Assembly: GCA_964575675.1 (NCBI GenBank)
Contig: CAZNRY010000006.1
Coordinates: 1 to 44,769, forward strand
DNA length: 44,769 bases
Origin: CAZNRY01 sp964575675
GTDB lineage: Bacteria; Eisenbacteria; RBG-16-71-46; CAIMUX01; VGJL01
Reading direction: 5' to 3'
Positions 16,090 to 25,300 of the stretch are shown one piece after another (positions within the stretch are counted from its first letter, which is position 1; the number at the start of each line of letters is the position of its first letter). Both the position numbers and the translations under genes were made by a program. The notes beneath the pieces are model-generated. The model was not told the origin of the DNA. It did not search any database and saw only the letters and a list, made by a program, of their open reading frames with translations.

Positions 16090-16130
16090 AGGGGGCCGTG
16101 CCCGCGGAGCGGTCCCCTCGAGCGTTTTTT
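16090..16130 (+). terminator. Intrinsic terminator of the GAPDH operon
   Basis: AGGGGGCCG (16090-16098) pairs with CGGTCCCCT (16110-16118), with one G-U pair. Six T residues follow at 16125-16130. It is the best intrinsic terminator in the window and separates the GAPDH pair from the transporter gene that starts at 16165. Confidence 0.75.
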
Positions 16131-16164
16131 CTCCCGGGGTCGATCCCGGGATGTGCCGGAGCGT

Positions 16165-16803
16165 ATGGAAGAAAGCGCGCACATCGTCGGGGCCGGTCGC
16201 AACTGGACGCGAATCGGCCTCTGGCTGGTGGGAGCGACCCTCGCCTACAACGTGATCGAAGCGGCCATCGCCCTCCTGGCGGGCGTGCGGGCGCGCAGCA
16301 TCGCGCTCGTCGGTTTTGGTCTCGACAGCGTCATCGAATGCGCGGCCGCGGTCTTCCTTCTGCGGCGGCTGTCGAAGGAGGCGAGGGGAGCGGATCATGA
16401 GGCGATCGAACGCTCTGAGCGCCAGGTCCGCCACTTCGTGGGGTTCACCTTCATGGCGCTGGCGATCTATGTTCTCCTCGAGGCGGGGTGGACACTTTTC
16501 CGGCGGGAGGCGCCCGGAGAGAGTCCGCTCGGCATCGCGCTGGCGGCCGTTTCGCTCGTCGTGATGCCTCTCGTCGCATTCGGCAAGCTCCGCGCGGCCC
16601 GCGAGATTCGAAGCGAAGCCCTGCGCGCGGAGGCCAAGGAGACGCTCGCCTGTTCCTACCTCTCGTTCGCCTTGCTCCTCGGATTGGTCTTGAACGCCGC
16701 GGCAGGTCTCTGGTGGGCCGATTCTGTGGCGGCGCTTCTCATGGTTCCATGGCTCGTCAAGGAGGGGATTGAGGGGCTCCGCGGCGACGCTTGCGCGTGC
16801 TAG
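16165..16803 (+). CDS. Cation diffusion facilitator-like membrane transporter
   Basis: The 212-residue integral membrane protein has about six hydrophobic segments. LAYNVIEAAIALLAGVRARSIAL followed by VGFGLDSVIECAAAVFLLRRL matches the TM1-TM2 pattern of the CDF family (N..E then GLDS..E). A second pair of helices contains ALRAEAKETLACSYLS and WADSVAALLMVPWLVKEG, with the Asp typical of TM5. There is no cytoplasmic C-terminal dimerisation domain; the chain stops in GDACAC, a Cys-rich end. It should export a divalent metal (Zn, Fe, Mn or similar; the ion cannot be told). ATG 16165 (after GGAGCGT) is preferred over upstream ATGs that add a basic, non-conserved extension. The TAG stop is the first three bases of the 123-bp repeat. 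Confidence 0.82.
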   Translation: MEESAHIVGAGRNWTRIGLWLVGATLAYNVIEAAIALLAGVRARSIALVGFGLDSVIECAAAVFLLRRLSKEARGADHEAIERSERQVRHFVGFTFMALAIYVLLEAGWTLFRREAPGESPLGIALAAVSLVVMPLVAFGKLRAAREIRSEALRAEAKETLACSYLSFALLLGLVLNAAAGLWWADSVAALLMVPWLVKEGIEGLRGDACAC

Positions 16804-16923
16804 ACCAGTTTGAGTAGATCTGAGAAGCTCGCCACGCGCATCCGCTCGGCTTGGGCTTTGTTCCGGGGGCGCCGGACCTCGCGGCGCGCGGGCTCGCTTC
16901 TCAGCCGAAGTCAAACCGGTCTA
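16801..16923 (+). repeat. 123-bp inverted-repeat element, copy 1
   Basis: The element begins TAGACC and ends GGTCTA. Its 28-base ends are imperfect inverted repeats (22 of 28 positions agree, including GTTTGA and GAGAAGC). By hand alignment it is about 94% identical to the reverse complement of 26183-26305. The first TAG is the stop codon of the transporter gene. The terminal CTA is, on the other strand, the stop codon of pbpC. It fills the whole space between these convergent genes and could fold as a bidirectional terminator. No transposase is nearby. MITE-like or REP-like origin is possible. Confidence 0.85.
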
Positions 16924-19380
16924 GTCCACGGCGGGCTCGTCGGGATCGAACACCCGCACGGTCGCGAAGACCGCGTCTTGCGGACCTGCGGGTGAATGGC
17001 CCGCGCTGCTTGAGAGCTTGGCCGCGATCCTGTGTTCGCCCGTCCGCACGGGCCAGAAGATCCTCTCTTGCCCCCGCGTTGTTCCCTGAGCCACGCCGTC
17101 CACGTACCAATCCACGGCGGCGTCCGTGGGCGCCGCCGCCTCGAGCGCGAGCATCTGCTGTCCGGGCGCCAGTGTCGGATCGAGGGCGATCTCGGTGCCG
17201 TCGATGGGACGGACGATCGCAAGCCGCCGCTCCGAAGGCAGAACGAATGATCGAGGCGCATCGAGGGGACAGCACGATGCGCTCCCGCACGCGCATTCTG
17301 TCGCCGCCTCGGGCGGACCGGGGAATCCCCGATCCATCTGCCAGTAGGCGAAACGTTCCGGAAGCTGCGCGTAGAGGGCCGTCCGCACGCGGGATGGAGG
17401 GGTACAGGAGCGGGCGAGCAATCCGGTCGTCCGGTCGATTCGCAGCGCGACGTGAACCCGGCACGGATCGAGGGGAGGATCGCTCCGACGGAACGGAGCC
17501 CAGTCGATCTGGGGGCAGTTCGGGCCGGCCGCAGATCCCGAGAGGGGGCAGACGGCGCGTTGCTCGACGCACTCGGGCATCGGGAACGGCCCTGAGGGTT
17601 CCCGCTCCTCGAGCGAGGCCATGATCGCGCACGCGACCACCGCCGAGCCCTGCGCGCCGGTCACCTGATCGGTCGGACTTCCGTCCGGATTCCCCATCCA
17701 GACGGCGACCGTGTGCCGGGTCGAGTAGAGAACGGCCCAAGCATCCCGCCAATCGGAGGACGTGCCGGTCTTAGCGGCCACGGGCCCGTCGAACTCGAGA
17801 GGTCCGCCCCGCTCAAAGGCTGCCGCGCGCGCGGCCGGGTCGGACAGGATCGCATTCACCCAGGCGCAGCCGACCGGCTCGAGGGCCGGGCCCGAGGCAC
17901 GTCGCCGGCCCTGCTCTTCGATGTCTCGAAGCGGAATCTGTCTGCCGTCGCGATCATGAGCCCGAACGACACCCCGCGGCGCAAGCCAATCCCCGCCCCG
18001 CGCGAGGGTCGCGTAGGCGGCGGCGAGGTCGAGGAGGGTGACCTCTCCCACGCCCAGCGTCAGTCCAAGTCCCAGGCGCGAGATCTCCTCTTCGCGCGCC
18101 AGCCGGACCGCTTCAAACCCTTTCGCCACCTCCGCGAGACCCGTTCGAGCGAGGACATCGAGCGTGGGGACGTTCCAGGAGTTTGCGAGGGCAAGCCGGG
18201 CCGAGACGGGCCCCGCAAACCCGCCCGCGTAGTTGCGCGGCGTGAAAACCCCCGTTGGGTCTTCATAGGATGTCGGAACATCAGCGAGGATCGTGGAAGG
18301 ACGGATCGACCCCGCAAAGGCGACCGCATACGTGAACGGCTTGACCGCGCTGCCCGGCTGTCTCGGGGAGAGGGCCATGTTGACCTGCCCCGCGTCGGGA
18401 GAATCGAAGGACCGAGACCCGACCATCGCGCGCACGGCGGCGTCCGGTGTATCGAGCACGATGACGGCTCCGCCGCGCGCCCTTCCCCCGAGGCTCTCAA
18501 GACGCTCGCGGAGCGCGGCCTCGGCGAGAGCCTGCGTCGCCGAATCGAGCGTGGTGATGACCGAGGCGGGAGATCGACATGCCAAGCCGATCGAATCGAG
18601 GACCCAAGCATCGAAATGTGGGGCCGTGCGGGGGAGCTGCGGGACCAGATCGAGCGCCGAGGAGCAGGCGCGCTCCGTATCGTCCGCGGTGAGCCAGCCG
18701 CACCTCTTCATCCGCTCGAGGACCACGTTGCGGGCCGCGCGCGACGCGGCGGGGCGGCGCACGGGATCACACCGGCTCGGCGCGCGGGGGATCGCGGCGA
18801 GAAGGGCCGCCTCGGCGGGGGAGAGAACGCTCGGCGGCTTGCCGAACCACCTCCTGGACCCGGCGGACACACCGCGGATGTTCGGCCCGTAAGGGGCGCG
18901 GTTGAGATAGGTTTCGAGGATCTGCTCCTTCCCCGTGTGGGATTCCAGCACGAGGCTCCACCAGACCTCGCACAGGCGCGGGATGATGCCGTGAGGCTGC
19001 CCCCGGCTCATCCGGACGACCTGCATGGTGAGGGTCGAGGCCCCCCGGATCGGCCCGCCGCGAAGCAGGCTCTCGCGAACGGCCCGCGCGAGGGCGAGAG
19101 GATCGATCCCCGGATGGCGGTAGAATCGTCGGTCTTCGGCGGCGAGCGTCGCGTGCACGAGCAGGGGATCGACCTGGCTCAGCGGAACCTGTTGCCCCCG
19201 GATCGACCCGTCGCCATCCGCCGTCCGCCTCAGCTCCGCGAGGAGCTTTCCGTGGCGGTCGCGAAGAACGACGCTCCCCGGATCCTCCTCCGTCATCCAC
19301 GCGGGGAGGGGAGTCCATCGCGGCGCGGCGGAGAGGGCCGCCAGGATGGCGAGGACGAACAAGGCCCGGATGATCCTCAC
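16921..19380 (-). CDS. pbpC: Penicillin-binding protein 1C
   Basis: The 819-residue bifunctional peptidoglycan synthase is anchored by an N-terminal membrane segment (MRIIRALFVLAILAALSAA). The glycosyltransferase 51 domain (about 60-230) has AAEDRRFYRHPGIDPLA, RGASTLTMQVVRM and ETYLNRAPYG. The transpeptidase domain has PGSAVKP with the active Ser near residue 344, SWN near 400 and KTGTS near 537. The C-terminal about 90 residues (RRLAIVRPIDGTEIALDP...WYVDGVAQG) are the BiPBP_C module that marks PBP1C. GTG at 19380 overlaps the stop of the alpha-2-macroglobulin gene as GTGA. The two are a known conserved pair (yfhM-pbpC), thought to guard and repair the envelope. Confidence 0.95.
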   Translation of the reverse strand: MRIIRALFVLAILAALSAAPRWTPLPAWMTEEDPGSVVLRDRHGKLLAELRRTADGDGSIRGQQVPLSQVDPLLVHATLAAEDRRFYRHPGIDPLALARAVRESLLRGGPIRGASTLTMQVVRMSRGQPHGIIPRLCEVWWSLVLESHTGKEQILETYLNRAPYGPNIRGVSAGSRRWFGKPPSVLSPAEAALLAAIPRAPSRCDPVRRPAASRAARNVVLERMKRCGWLTADDTERACSSALDLVPQLPRTAPHFDAWVLDSIGLACRSPASVITTLDSATQALAEAALRERLESLGGRARGGAVIVLDTPDAAVRAMVGSRSFDSPDAGQVNMALSPRQPGSAVKPFTYAVAFAGSIRPSTILADVPTSYEDPTGVFTPRNYAGGFAGPVSARLALANSWNVPTLDVLARTGLAEVAKGFEAVRLAREEEISRLGLGLTLGVGEVTLLDLAAAYATLARGGDWLAPRGVVRAHDRDGRQIPLRDIEEQGRRRASGPALEPVGCAWVNAILSDPAARAAAFERGGPLEFDGPVAAKTGTSSDWRDAWAVLYSTRHTVAVWMGNPDGSPTDQVTGAQGSAVVACAIMASLEEREPSGPFPMPECVEQRAVCPLSGSAAGPNCPQIDWAPFRRSDPPLDPCRVHVALRIDRTTGLLARSCTPPSRVRTALYAQLPERFAYWQMDRGFPGPPEAATECACGSASCCPLDAPRSFVLPSERRLAIVRPIDGTEIALDPTLAPGQQMLALEAAAPTDAAVDWYVDGVAQGTTRGQERIFWPVRTGEHRIAAKLSSSAGHSPAGPQDAVFATVRVFDPDEPAVD

Positions 19381-22300
19381 CTTTGCCTCACGATCCTCAC
19401 GGTTTGCGGCGCGCTCACGCCGTATATCTCGGGGCTGTAGAGGAGCTCCGCGCGAGCGCCGGGCGTGCGGTACTCCCCAGCGGTCGCCGCGATCACGGGG
19501 TAGTAGACGTGGTAGACGCCGGCCCGAACGTCCTCGGCGAACAGCCGGACCGCGCGATCGCGCATCTCCCGATGGACGATCCAGAGGCCACCCCCGCGGT
19601 GGCGCCCGCCGCCGTACCCTGCCCCGGCGGCCTCTTCATCCTCGCCCTCCTCCCCGGCGTTCTCCGAGGGACCCGCGGCCATCGAGACGCGGGGCGCGTT
19701 CTGGAAGGACAGATTCAGGGTCTCGATCCCTCCCGGAAGCGGGTCTTCGATCATGAGGGTCTTCGCGTCGCGCGAGACGACGACCGCGAGATGGGCGAAG
19801 AAGGGCTCGCCGAGGGGGATCTCTCCTGCAAGGAGCTGTCCGTCGCGGGAAACGTACGTTCGATCGACGATGAGTCCTTCTTCGCGCGGCGGCGCATCGA
19901 GGGCAGGGATGGCCGCATCTAGGCTTCCGCTCACGTACACGACCCGGCGTCCGTCTGTCTCAACGCGCAAGGGTGTGACCATCCGTTCGCCCGACGAAGC
20001 GATCAGCTCTGAGATCGGCGTGAATCTCCGGGAGACCGCGTTGCGGCCCGGCAGGAACCGGAAGTTCTCGAAGTTCGTCCCAACCGCGACCTTGACGGAG
20101 ACCTGCGAGGACGGCCCCTCGAGAGCCGCGACCGTGGAGACGAGCAAGTCGAGCGTGAGGGCGGTCATGTGCTGGTTCGCCCAGCCGCCGCTCCGCGATT
20201 GCCGGTGGTCGAGAAGCCAGGCAACGAGCCCCGCGAGGTCGCCGTCCGAAGGGGAGGTCCGGGCAAGGAGACTGAGGAAGAGCGCGGTCATCCGGACGTC
20301 GTTGGCGAGACCGCTGCCGAGCCCGTCCCCCCAGAGCGGGTCAGCGGAGCGTACCCACACGTGCCGGCCGGTTCTCTGGATCGCTTCCGAGCGAAGTTCG
20401 CCGATCAAGTTGGCCGCCATGTTCGGCCAGTTGCGGCGGATGGCATCAGCGCCGGGGCGATTGCTCAAGGACTCCATAGCGAGGCCTAGAATGAGGCGCG
20501 ACTCGATCGGTGCGCTGGAGCGCCGCGCGTACAGGGCCTCCGCGGTGTCGAGGCGTACGCGCACCGAGTCCTGCGGCAAGAGGCGGTCCGCCTCGGACAT
20601 GGTCCATAGAAGCCACGGGCCGTCGCGGAGGAGGCGCTGCAGCGAACCCTGTCGTCCCTCGTCCGAGAGCGAGAGCAACTGGCGGAGTCTCTCATCCGCC
20701 TCGCGGCCGAGCCGGTCCCACAACGGGCGCGGGAAGGGAATCCCCGACGCACGCGCGCGGGTCGCGGCGTGGAGCGCATAGCCAGCCGTGTAGTCCGACG
20801 CATCGGGGGAATCGGCTGAGGGCCAGGATTGAAGCCGCCATGACTCGGCACATTGCCGGATTCCATCGATGGCCGCCGCGGTCTTGACAGCGCGCTCCCG
20901 CTGCACAGCCGGAAGATCCTCGCCGGTGCGCCGGGCGATCTCTCCGGCCGCAACGAGACCGAGCAGCGAGCTCGCAAGCTGCTCGAGGCAGCCATACGGA
21001 TAGTCGATTGTGTATGCCAATGCGTCGGTCAGTCCGCCGAGCAACGAAGGGCTCGCGACGATGGTCAGGCCGCCCCTGTCGGGCGAAACGGTTCCTTCGG
21101 TCTCAACGGTGGTAACGAACGAGGGGTCCGCTCTCCCCGAGAGGAACTCCCGGTCCCAGAGGTAGGGTTTGTCCGTGGGAATCGCGATCTCGATCGCGTC
21201 CTCGCGCCCCGCGCCGGAAGCGCGGAGCGTGAGACGGACGCCTTCGCGCCCCGGGTCCCGCAGCGAGAAAACCGCACGGGTCGCCCCGCCGGCGGGCACC
21301 TTCACCTTGCGTTCGGCCTTTCCCTCGATGCGGGCCCCGACCGCCTCGGCGCTCAGGCGGACTTCCGCCGTCCCGGCAAGCCGGCTGCGGACGGAGGCCG
21401 CGATCTCGATCTTGTCTCCTTCCCGAACGAATCGCGGTGTCGCCGCCTCGATCATGATCGGCTTGCGGACGTCGGCCGTCGTCTCGCCGTAGCCGAAGAG
21501 GTCGACGCCCGAGGCCGCCAGCGCTCGGAAGCGGTAGCGGGTCAGGTCATCCGACAGGCGGAATCGGACGACCGCGCGGCCATCGGATCCGACCCTCGCG
21601 GACGGTTCCCAGTGAACGGTCGGCGTGAACCGCTTGCGCAGCCCCACTCCCGTTCCGGCGCCGTCGCCGCCGGGCGTGAGCTCCCCCTTCTCGCCGGTGG
21701 GGGCTACGCGCAGGTGGAACCGAACATCCGAGTAATCGACTCCCGGCCCCCGCCATTCGAAGAAGCTCGAGAGGGGATCTGGCTTGTCGGCGCCGGTGAG
21801 CTCGAAAATGGCGTCGTCCACGACGGCGAGCGTGACCGTTCCCTCGGCGGGGTTGCCTTTCGCGTCCCGGACCTGGATGAGGACGCGGACCGAATCGCCC
21901 GGCTCATAAGCGGAGCGGTCGGCGGCGAGGTCAACGGCCAAACGCCAATCGTCCATCTCGAGGCCGAGCGACGTGCTGCCCCAACCGTGGTAGGGAAGGC
22001 GCTGCCGCCCATCGGATCCTTGAGGAAGAAGGGTCGGCCCGACGAGGATCGCCTGAACGCTGACCCCGGGCGGGAAGGAGCCGGAGAGCGGGATCCCGAT
22101 CCGCGGCGATCCCTCAATCTTGCGCAGGCGTCTCACCGAACGGATCCCATCGTCGAGCACGAGGACGAGCCCCTCGGTCGGGATGGCCGGGGCGGGGATG
22201 AGAATGCGCGCCGTATCTCCCGGAGCGTACTCGGTCTTGTCGGGCTTGAGCTCCATCCAGCCGCCGTCCTCGCGGTACCAGGCGGCCGATTCGCTCCCCG

Positions 22301-25112
22301 AGACGTAGACGATGTCGCGGGCGCGGGTCGTGCGACCCTGCGGATCGGTCGTCTCGACGGTGAAGGAGTAGCTCCCGGCCGATGGCGGGTCCCAGAGGAA
22401 GGAAGAAGGTTCGCCTGCCGACCGACCGGTCCCCGATGCGAGAAGGCTGTCCAGCGGGACGTTCTCGTATCCGAACACTCCGCCGATCCGGCGAACGCGG
22501 ACCGTCTTCCAATCGCGCTTCTCGATCGTCCAGCGAATCGAAACGCCGGGAACCGCAGAATCGGTCGAGTCGAAGACGATCGCCGCGAACTCGACCCGTT
22601 CCTTCGCGCCTGCCGCGGCCCGCGCGCGAGGCTGATTCGGCGCCAGGCGGGATCGGGCGCCGATTCGATAGGCGGCGCGCTGGGCATGGAAGCTCACGAC
22701 GTCGTAGGCGGACCGGTCCGCCAGGTCGCGGGCGCCCATCTCGAGCAGAAAGACCTGGTCCTCGCTCAGGCTGCTCAGGTCGGGGGTGACCGGCAGACGG
22801 ATCTGTCCCTCCGTGTCGAGGGTTCCTTCCCCGGACGCGACGCGAAACGTCCCGTCACGTTCCATGCGGCTTTCCATCCCGCGCGGACGATCGTCCTGGA
22901 AGGAGAAGTCCCAGAACCCTTCGGGACGGGACCAATCGGGGTGGCGGCTGAGAGTCCAACGGACGGGCGCCCCTGCGAGGGGACCTCCGCCGAGGTAGGC
23001 GAAACGCCCCTCGATCATGACTGTCGAGCCCGACAGCGCGCGCGAGGATGGGGCGCTCAAGCGCGCCTCGAACCGCGGAAGCCTGAACTCCTGAACGTTG
23101 AATGCCGCCCCGGAAAATCCGATCCGCTCGCTCCCCTCGCCTCGGGAAAACTCGATCGAGTAGGAACCGAGCGGGGCGCCGATCGGGATCGCAAAGGAGC
23201 CGGATCCCAATCCCGGCGGGGTCAAGTCCGTCCTGCCGGAATCGATCTGCTGCCCGGACGGCCCGGTGATCGAGTAGTTCACGGAGGTGATCGCCGCCGC
23301 CTTGATCCCCTCGCGCCCGGTCGCCCGGACGTGCGCGACCCAACGAACGACTTCACCCGGCCGGTAGAGGGGGCGATCCGTGAACGCCGATGCGCGGTGG
23401 TTCGGGATCTCGCCGCCTGGGTCTGACCGACGGCGATCGATCGCGTAGGTCGGTAGGTCGAGCCATGCCGCATCCTTCGCGGTGCGGACCTCGGCCACTA
23501 GGGGCGCGCCGGGCGCGAGCGACAGCTCCGAAAGACCGGGCAACCAAACGAGTCCGTCCCCGTCCGTCATCCCCCTCCACAGGGGTGTCTTCTGACCCGG
23601 ATATAGGAGCAGAACGTCGGCCGATGCGACCGGTTGTCCCGATGAAAGGCTCGTCACCCAAGCGAGACCGCGGTCGTTGCCGCTCACGGTCGAGAGGCCG
23701 AGATCGGTGATCTGGATCAAGGCCTGATCCTGAAGCAATCGCCCGCCTTCGTCGGGAAACGGAAACAGCGGTCGCGCGCGCACGCGGATCTGCAAGACTT
23801 GCCCCCCCCGGGGCGGCGCGCCGAAGCGTGTGAGGGGGAGGTGGATGGCCCGCGCGCTGTCGGGGGTCTGGCCGGGCTCGAGCCAGAGGGCGATCCTCGG
23901 AAGCTTCGGACGGCCGGGGAGTCTCCTACGGTCGGTTAGCCGGTTCGGGACGCTGTCTGGGTCGACCCAGGCGCCCCAGACCTCGACGGAATCGACGTTC
24001 GTCGCCGCAATGCGAATGGAGGGGCGCGGATCCCAAGGAACGTACCCCTCGGAAGGGAAGAGCGTGAGATCCGGCGGCCGGTGCGGGGTCCGGACGCTGA
24101 TGATCGCATCCTCGGTCATGGTTTCGCCCAGCAACGACGTGAGACCGGCCGCGAGCCTGAGCGCGTATTCCGTCCCCGGCCGGAGATTGGCATCGATGCG
24201 AACCGTGTTCGCATCCAGGGGATGGATCCGGGAGATGGCAATCGGCGGATCGAAACTCACGCGGTCGCGCAGCGCCGCCGGATCGACCGGGCCCGCCAAC
24301 GTAAGGGCGAAGCCCGATAGGTCGACGCTCATCGACCGGGGCGCGGGAGGACCGTAGGTCTCGAATGCGATCGCCACCGGAGCCCGCATCGACGCATCCG
24401 AGGAAACAAAGGGGATCCCGGCTCCGATTTCGAGGCGGAACTTCTGTCCGCCGGGAATCCTCGCGCCCGGGGCGAGGGCAAGGATCCGGTCGGTCCCGCC
24501 TCGGCGCTCGTCTCTCGGGAGGAGCTGCGCGATGGCGAGGGAGTCCGGTGTGACCCGCCTCAAGGGGATGCGGCCCGCGGGTCCGACCAAACGGATCGAA
24601 TCGACCGCACCGGGCGCGGGAACCGCGTTGAAGAGGAGATAGAGGGGTTCGTCGGGGCCCGACAGACCCTTGTCGCCGGGGACGCTCGCCAGGAGCCGCG
24701 GCCGGCCCACGACGATTTCCCAAGCGTAATCGGCGGACGTCTCCTTGCCCTCCAAGGAGCGGATCCCTTCCGGAACGCGGCATGTGAGCCTGGTCCCGGG
24801 CGGGATGTCAGACCGGGGAACGAAACTCAGCACTCGGCTGCCGATCCAAGAGAAGCTTCCGGGTATCGCCGGCGTGATCGCAAGCGGGGGCGCGATCTTG
24901 CCACGCAATCGCCCTCCCAAGGGGACCATCGCCTCGCTGAAGACGACGTCGATCGAGTGCAGAGCTTCCGTGTCCCCGCGCGGTGAGACCATGGCGATCT
25001 CGAGGCCGCCCGTGTTCTCGGCGCGCGGGTCGCTTCTCGGCATCGCGAACCAGACGAAGCTCGCAAGAAGTGGCAGGGAAAGGACGAGCAGATTCCGGCG
25101 TTTCCCGTTCAT
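19377..25112 (-). CDS. Thioester-containing bacterial alpha-2-macroglobulin
   Basis: The 1911-residue protein is longer than the 1530-1650 residues of E. coli YfhM. It is predicted to be a periplasmic protease trap that covalently captures attacking proteases. An N-terminal signal/anchor (NLLVLSLPLLASFVWFA) is followed by Ig-like MG domains (from IAMVSPRGDTEALHSIDVVFSE), a domain with YKPGDVVRW-like text (TDRPLYRPGEVVRWVAHVRATG), the A2M core (FTPTVHWEPSARVGSDGRAVVRF), the thioester motif YPYGCLEQLA with Cys near 1375, and a C-terminal receptor-like domain (YHVYYPVIAATAGEYRTPGA). No lipobox Cys is present, unlike YfhM. ATG 25112 has GGAGGA upstream. It is coupled to pbpC. Confidence 0.93.
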   Translation of the reverse strand: MNGKRRNLLVLSLPLLASFVWFAMPRSDPRAENTGGLEIAMVSPRGDTEALHSIDVVFSEAMVPLGGRLRGKIAPPLAITPAIPGSFSWIGSRVLSFVPRSDIPPGTRLTCRVPEGIRSLEGKETSADYAWEIVVGRPRLLASVPGDKGLSGPDEPLYLLFNAVPAPGAVDSIRLVGPAGRIPLRRVTPDSLAIAQLLPRDERRGGTDRILALAPGARIPGGQKFRLEIGAGIPFVSSDASMRAPVAIAFETYGPPAPRSMSVDLSGFALTLAGPVDPAALRDRVSFDPPIAISRIHPLDANTVRIDANLRPGTEYALRLAAGLTSLLGETMTEDAIISVRTPHRPPDLTLFPSEGYVPWDPRPSIRIAATNVDSVEVWGAWVDPDSVPNRLTDRRRLPGRPKLPRIALWLEPGQTPDSARAIHLPLTRFGAPPRGGQVLQIRVRARPLFPFPDEGGRLLQDQALIQITDLGLSTVSGNDRGLAWVTSLSSGQPVASADVLLLYPGQKTPLWRGMTDGDGLVWLPGLSELSLAPGAPLVAEVRTAKDAAWLDLPTYAIDRRRSDPGGEIPNHRASAFTDRPLYRPGEVVRWVAHVRATGREGIKAAAITSVNYSITGPSGQQIDSGRTDLTPPGLGSGSFAIPIGAPLGSYSIEFSRGEGSERIGFSGAAFNVQEFRLPRFEARLSAPSSRALSGSTVMIEGRFAYLGGGPLAGAPVRWTLSRHPDWSRPEGFWDFSFQDDRPRGMESRMERDGTFRVASGEGTLDTEGQIRLPVTPDLSSLSEDQVFLLEMGARDLADRSAYDVVSFHAQRAAYRIGARSRLAPNQPRARAAAGAKERVEFAAIVFDSTDSAVPGVSIRWTIEKRDWKTVRVRRIGGVFGYENVPLDSLLASGTGRSAGEPSSFLWDPPSAGSYSFTVETTDPQGRTTRARDIVYVSGSESAAWYREDGGWMELKPDKTEYAPGDTARILIPAPAIPTEGLVLVLDDGIRSVRRLRKIEGSPRIGIPLSGSFPPGVSVQAILVGPTLLPQGSDGRQRLPYHGWGSTSLGLEMDDWRLAVDLAADRSAYEPGDSVRVLIQVRDAKGNPAEGTVTLAVVDDAIFELTGADKPDPLSSFFEWRGPGVDYSDVRFHLRVAPTGEKGELTPGGDGAGTGVGLRKRFTPTVHWEPSARVGSDGRAVVRFRLSDDLTRYRFRALAASGVDLFGYGETTADVRKPIMIEAATPRFVREGDKIEIAASVRSRLAGTAEVRLSAEAVGARIEGKAERKVKVPAGGATRAVFSLRDPGREGVRLTLRASGAGREDAIEIAIPTDKPYLWDREFLSGRADPSFVTTVETEGTVSPDRGGLTIVASPSLLGGLTDALAYTIDYPYGCLEQLASSLLGLVAAGEIARRTGEDLPAVQRERAVKTAAAIDGIRQCAESWRLQSWPSADSPDASDYTAGYALHAATRARASGIPFPRPLWDRLGREADERLRQLLSLSDEGRQGSLQRLLRDGPWLLWTMSEADRLLPQDSVRVRLDTAEALYARRSSAPIESRLILGLAMESLSNRPGADAIRRNWPNMAANLIGELRSEAIQRTGRHVWVRSADPLWGDGLGSGLANDVRMTALFLSLLARTSPSDGDLAGLVAWLLDHRQSRSGGWANQHMTALTLDLLVSTVAALEGPSSQVSVKVAVGTNFENFRFLPGRNAVSRRFTPISELIASSGERMVTPLRVETDGRRVVYVSGSLDAAIPALDAPPREEGLIVDRTYVSRDGQLLAGEIPLGEPFFAHLAVVVSRDAKTLMIEDPLPGGIETLNLSFQNAPRVSMAAGPSENAGEEGEDEEAAGAGYGGGRHRGGGLWIVHREMRDRAVRLFAEDVRAGVYHVYYPVIAATAGEYRTPGARAELLYSPEIYGVSAPQTVRIVRQR

Positions 25113-25183
25113 CGTTCCTCCGTTCTCGTTTGTCCCGGACAGCCTACCGCGACCGCGGGGCGATGTCATCGGCGGCCCCCCGA

Positions 25184-25212
25184 TTGACAGAGACGAGGTC
25201 CGTCCCTACAGT
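25184..25212 (+). promoter_or_regulatory. Sigma70-type promoter for the DUF72 gene
   Basis: A perfect TTGACA (25184-25189) is followed after 17 bases by TACAGT (25207-25212). Transcription would begin near 25219 and give a leader of about 80 nt before the TTG at 25301. The region also separates this gene from the divergent alpha-2-macroglobulin gene. Confidence 0.7.
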
Positions 25213-25300
25213 TCCCAGGATCCTCCGATATTGTGGGAACGTGACGGTCGCCGCGCCGCGTGCGGAGTCCGCAGGACCCGGCGGCAGGAGGAATCTGGGC

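Noticed and set aside
16810..16995. Small frame (MSRSEKLATRIRSAW...) that also appears at 26296 on the other strand
   Set aside because: It is conserved only because the 123-bp repeat is conserved. It reads on into unrelated sequence in each copy and is strongly basic.
24983..25300. Longer N-terminus for the DUF72 protein
   Set aside because: It would overlap the divergent gene start and the promoter at 25184-25212, and no ribosome binding site precedes the earlier starts.
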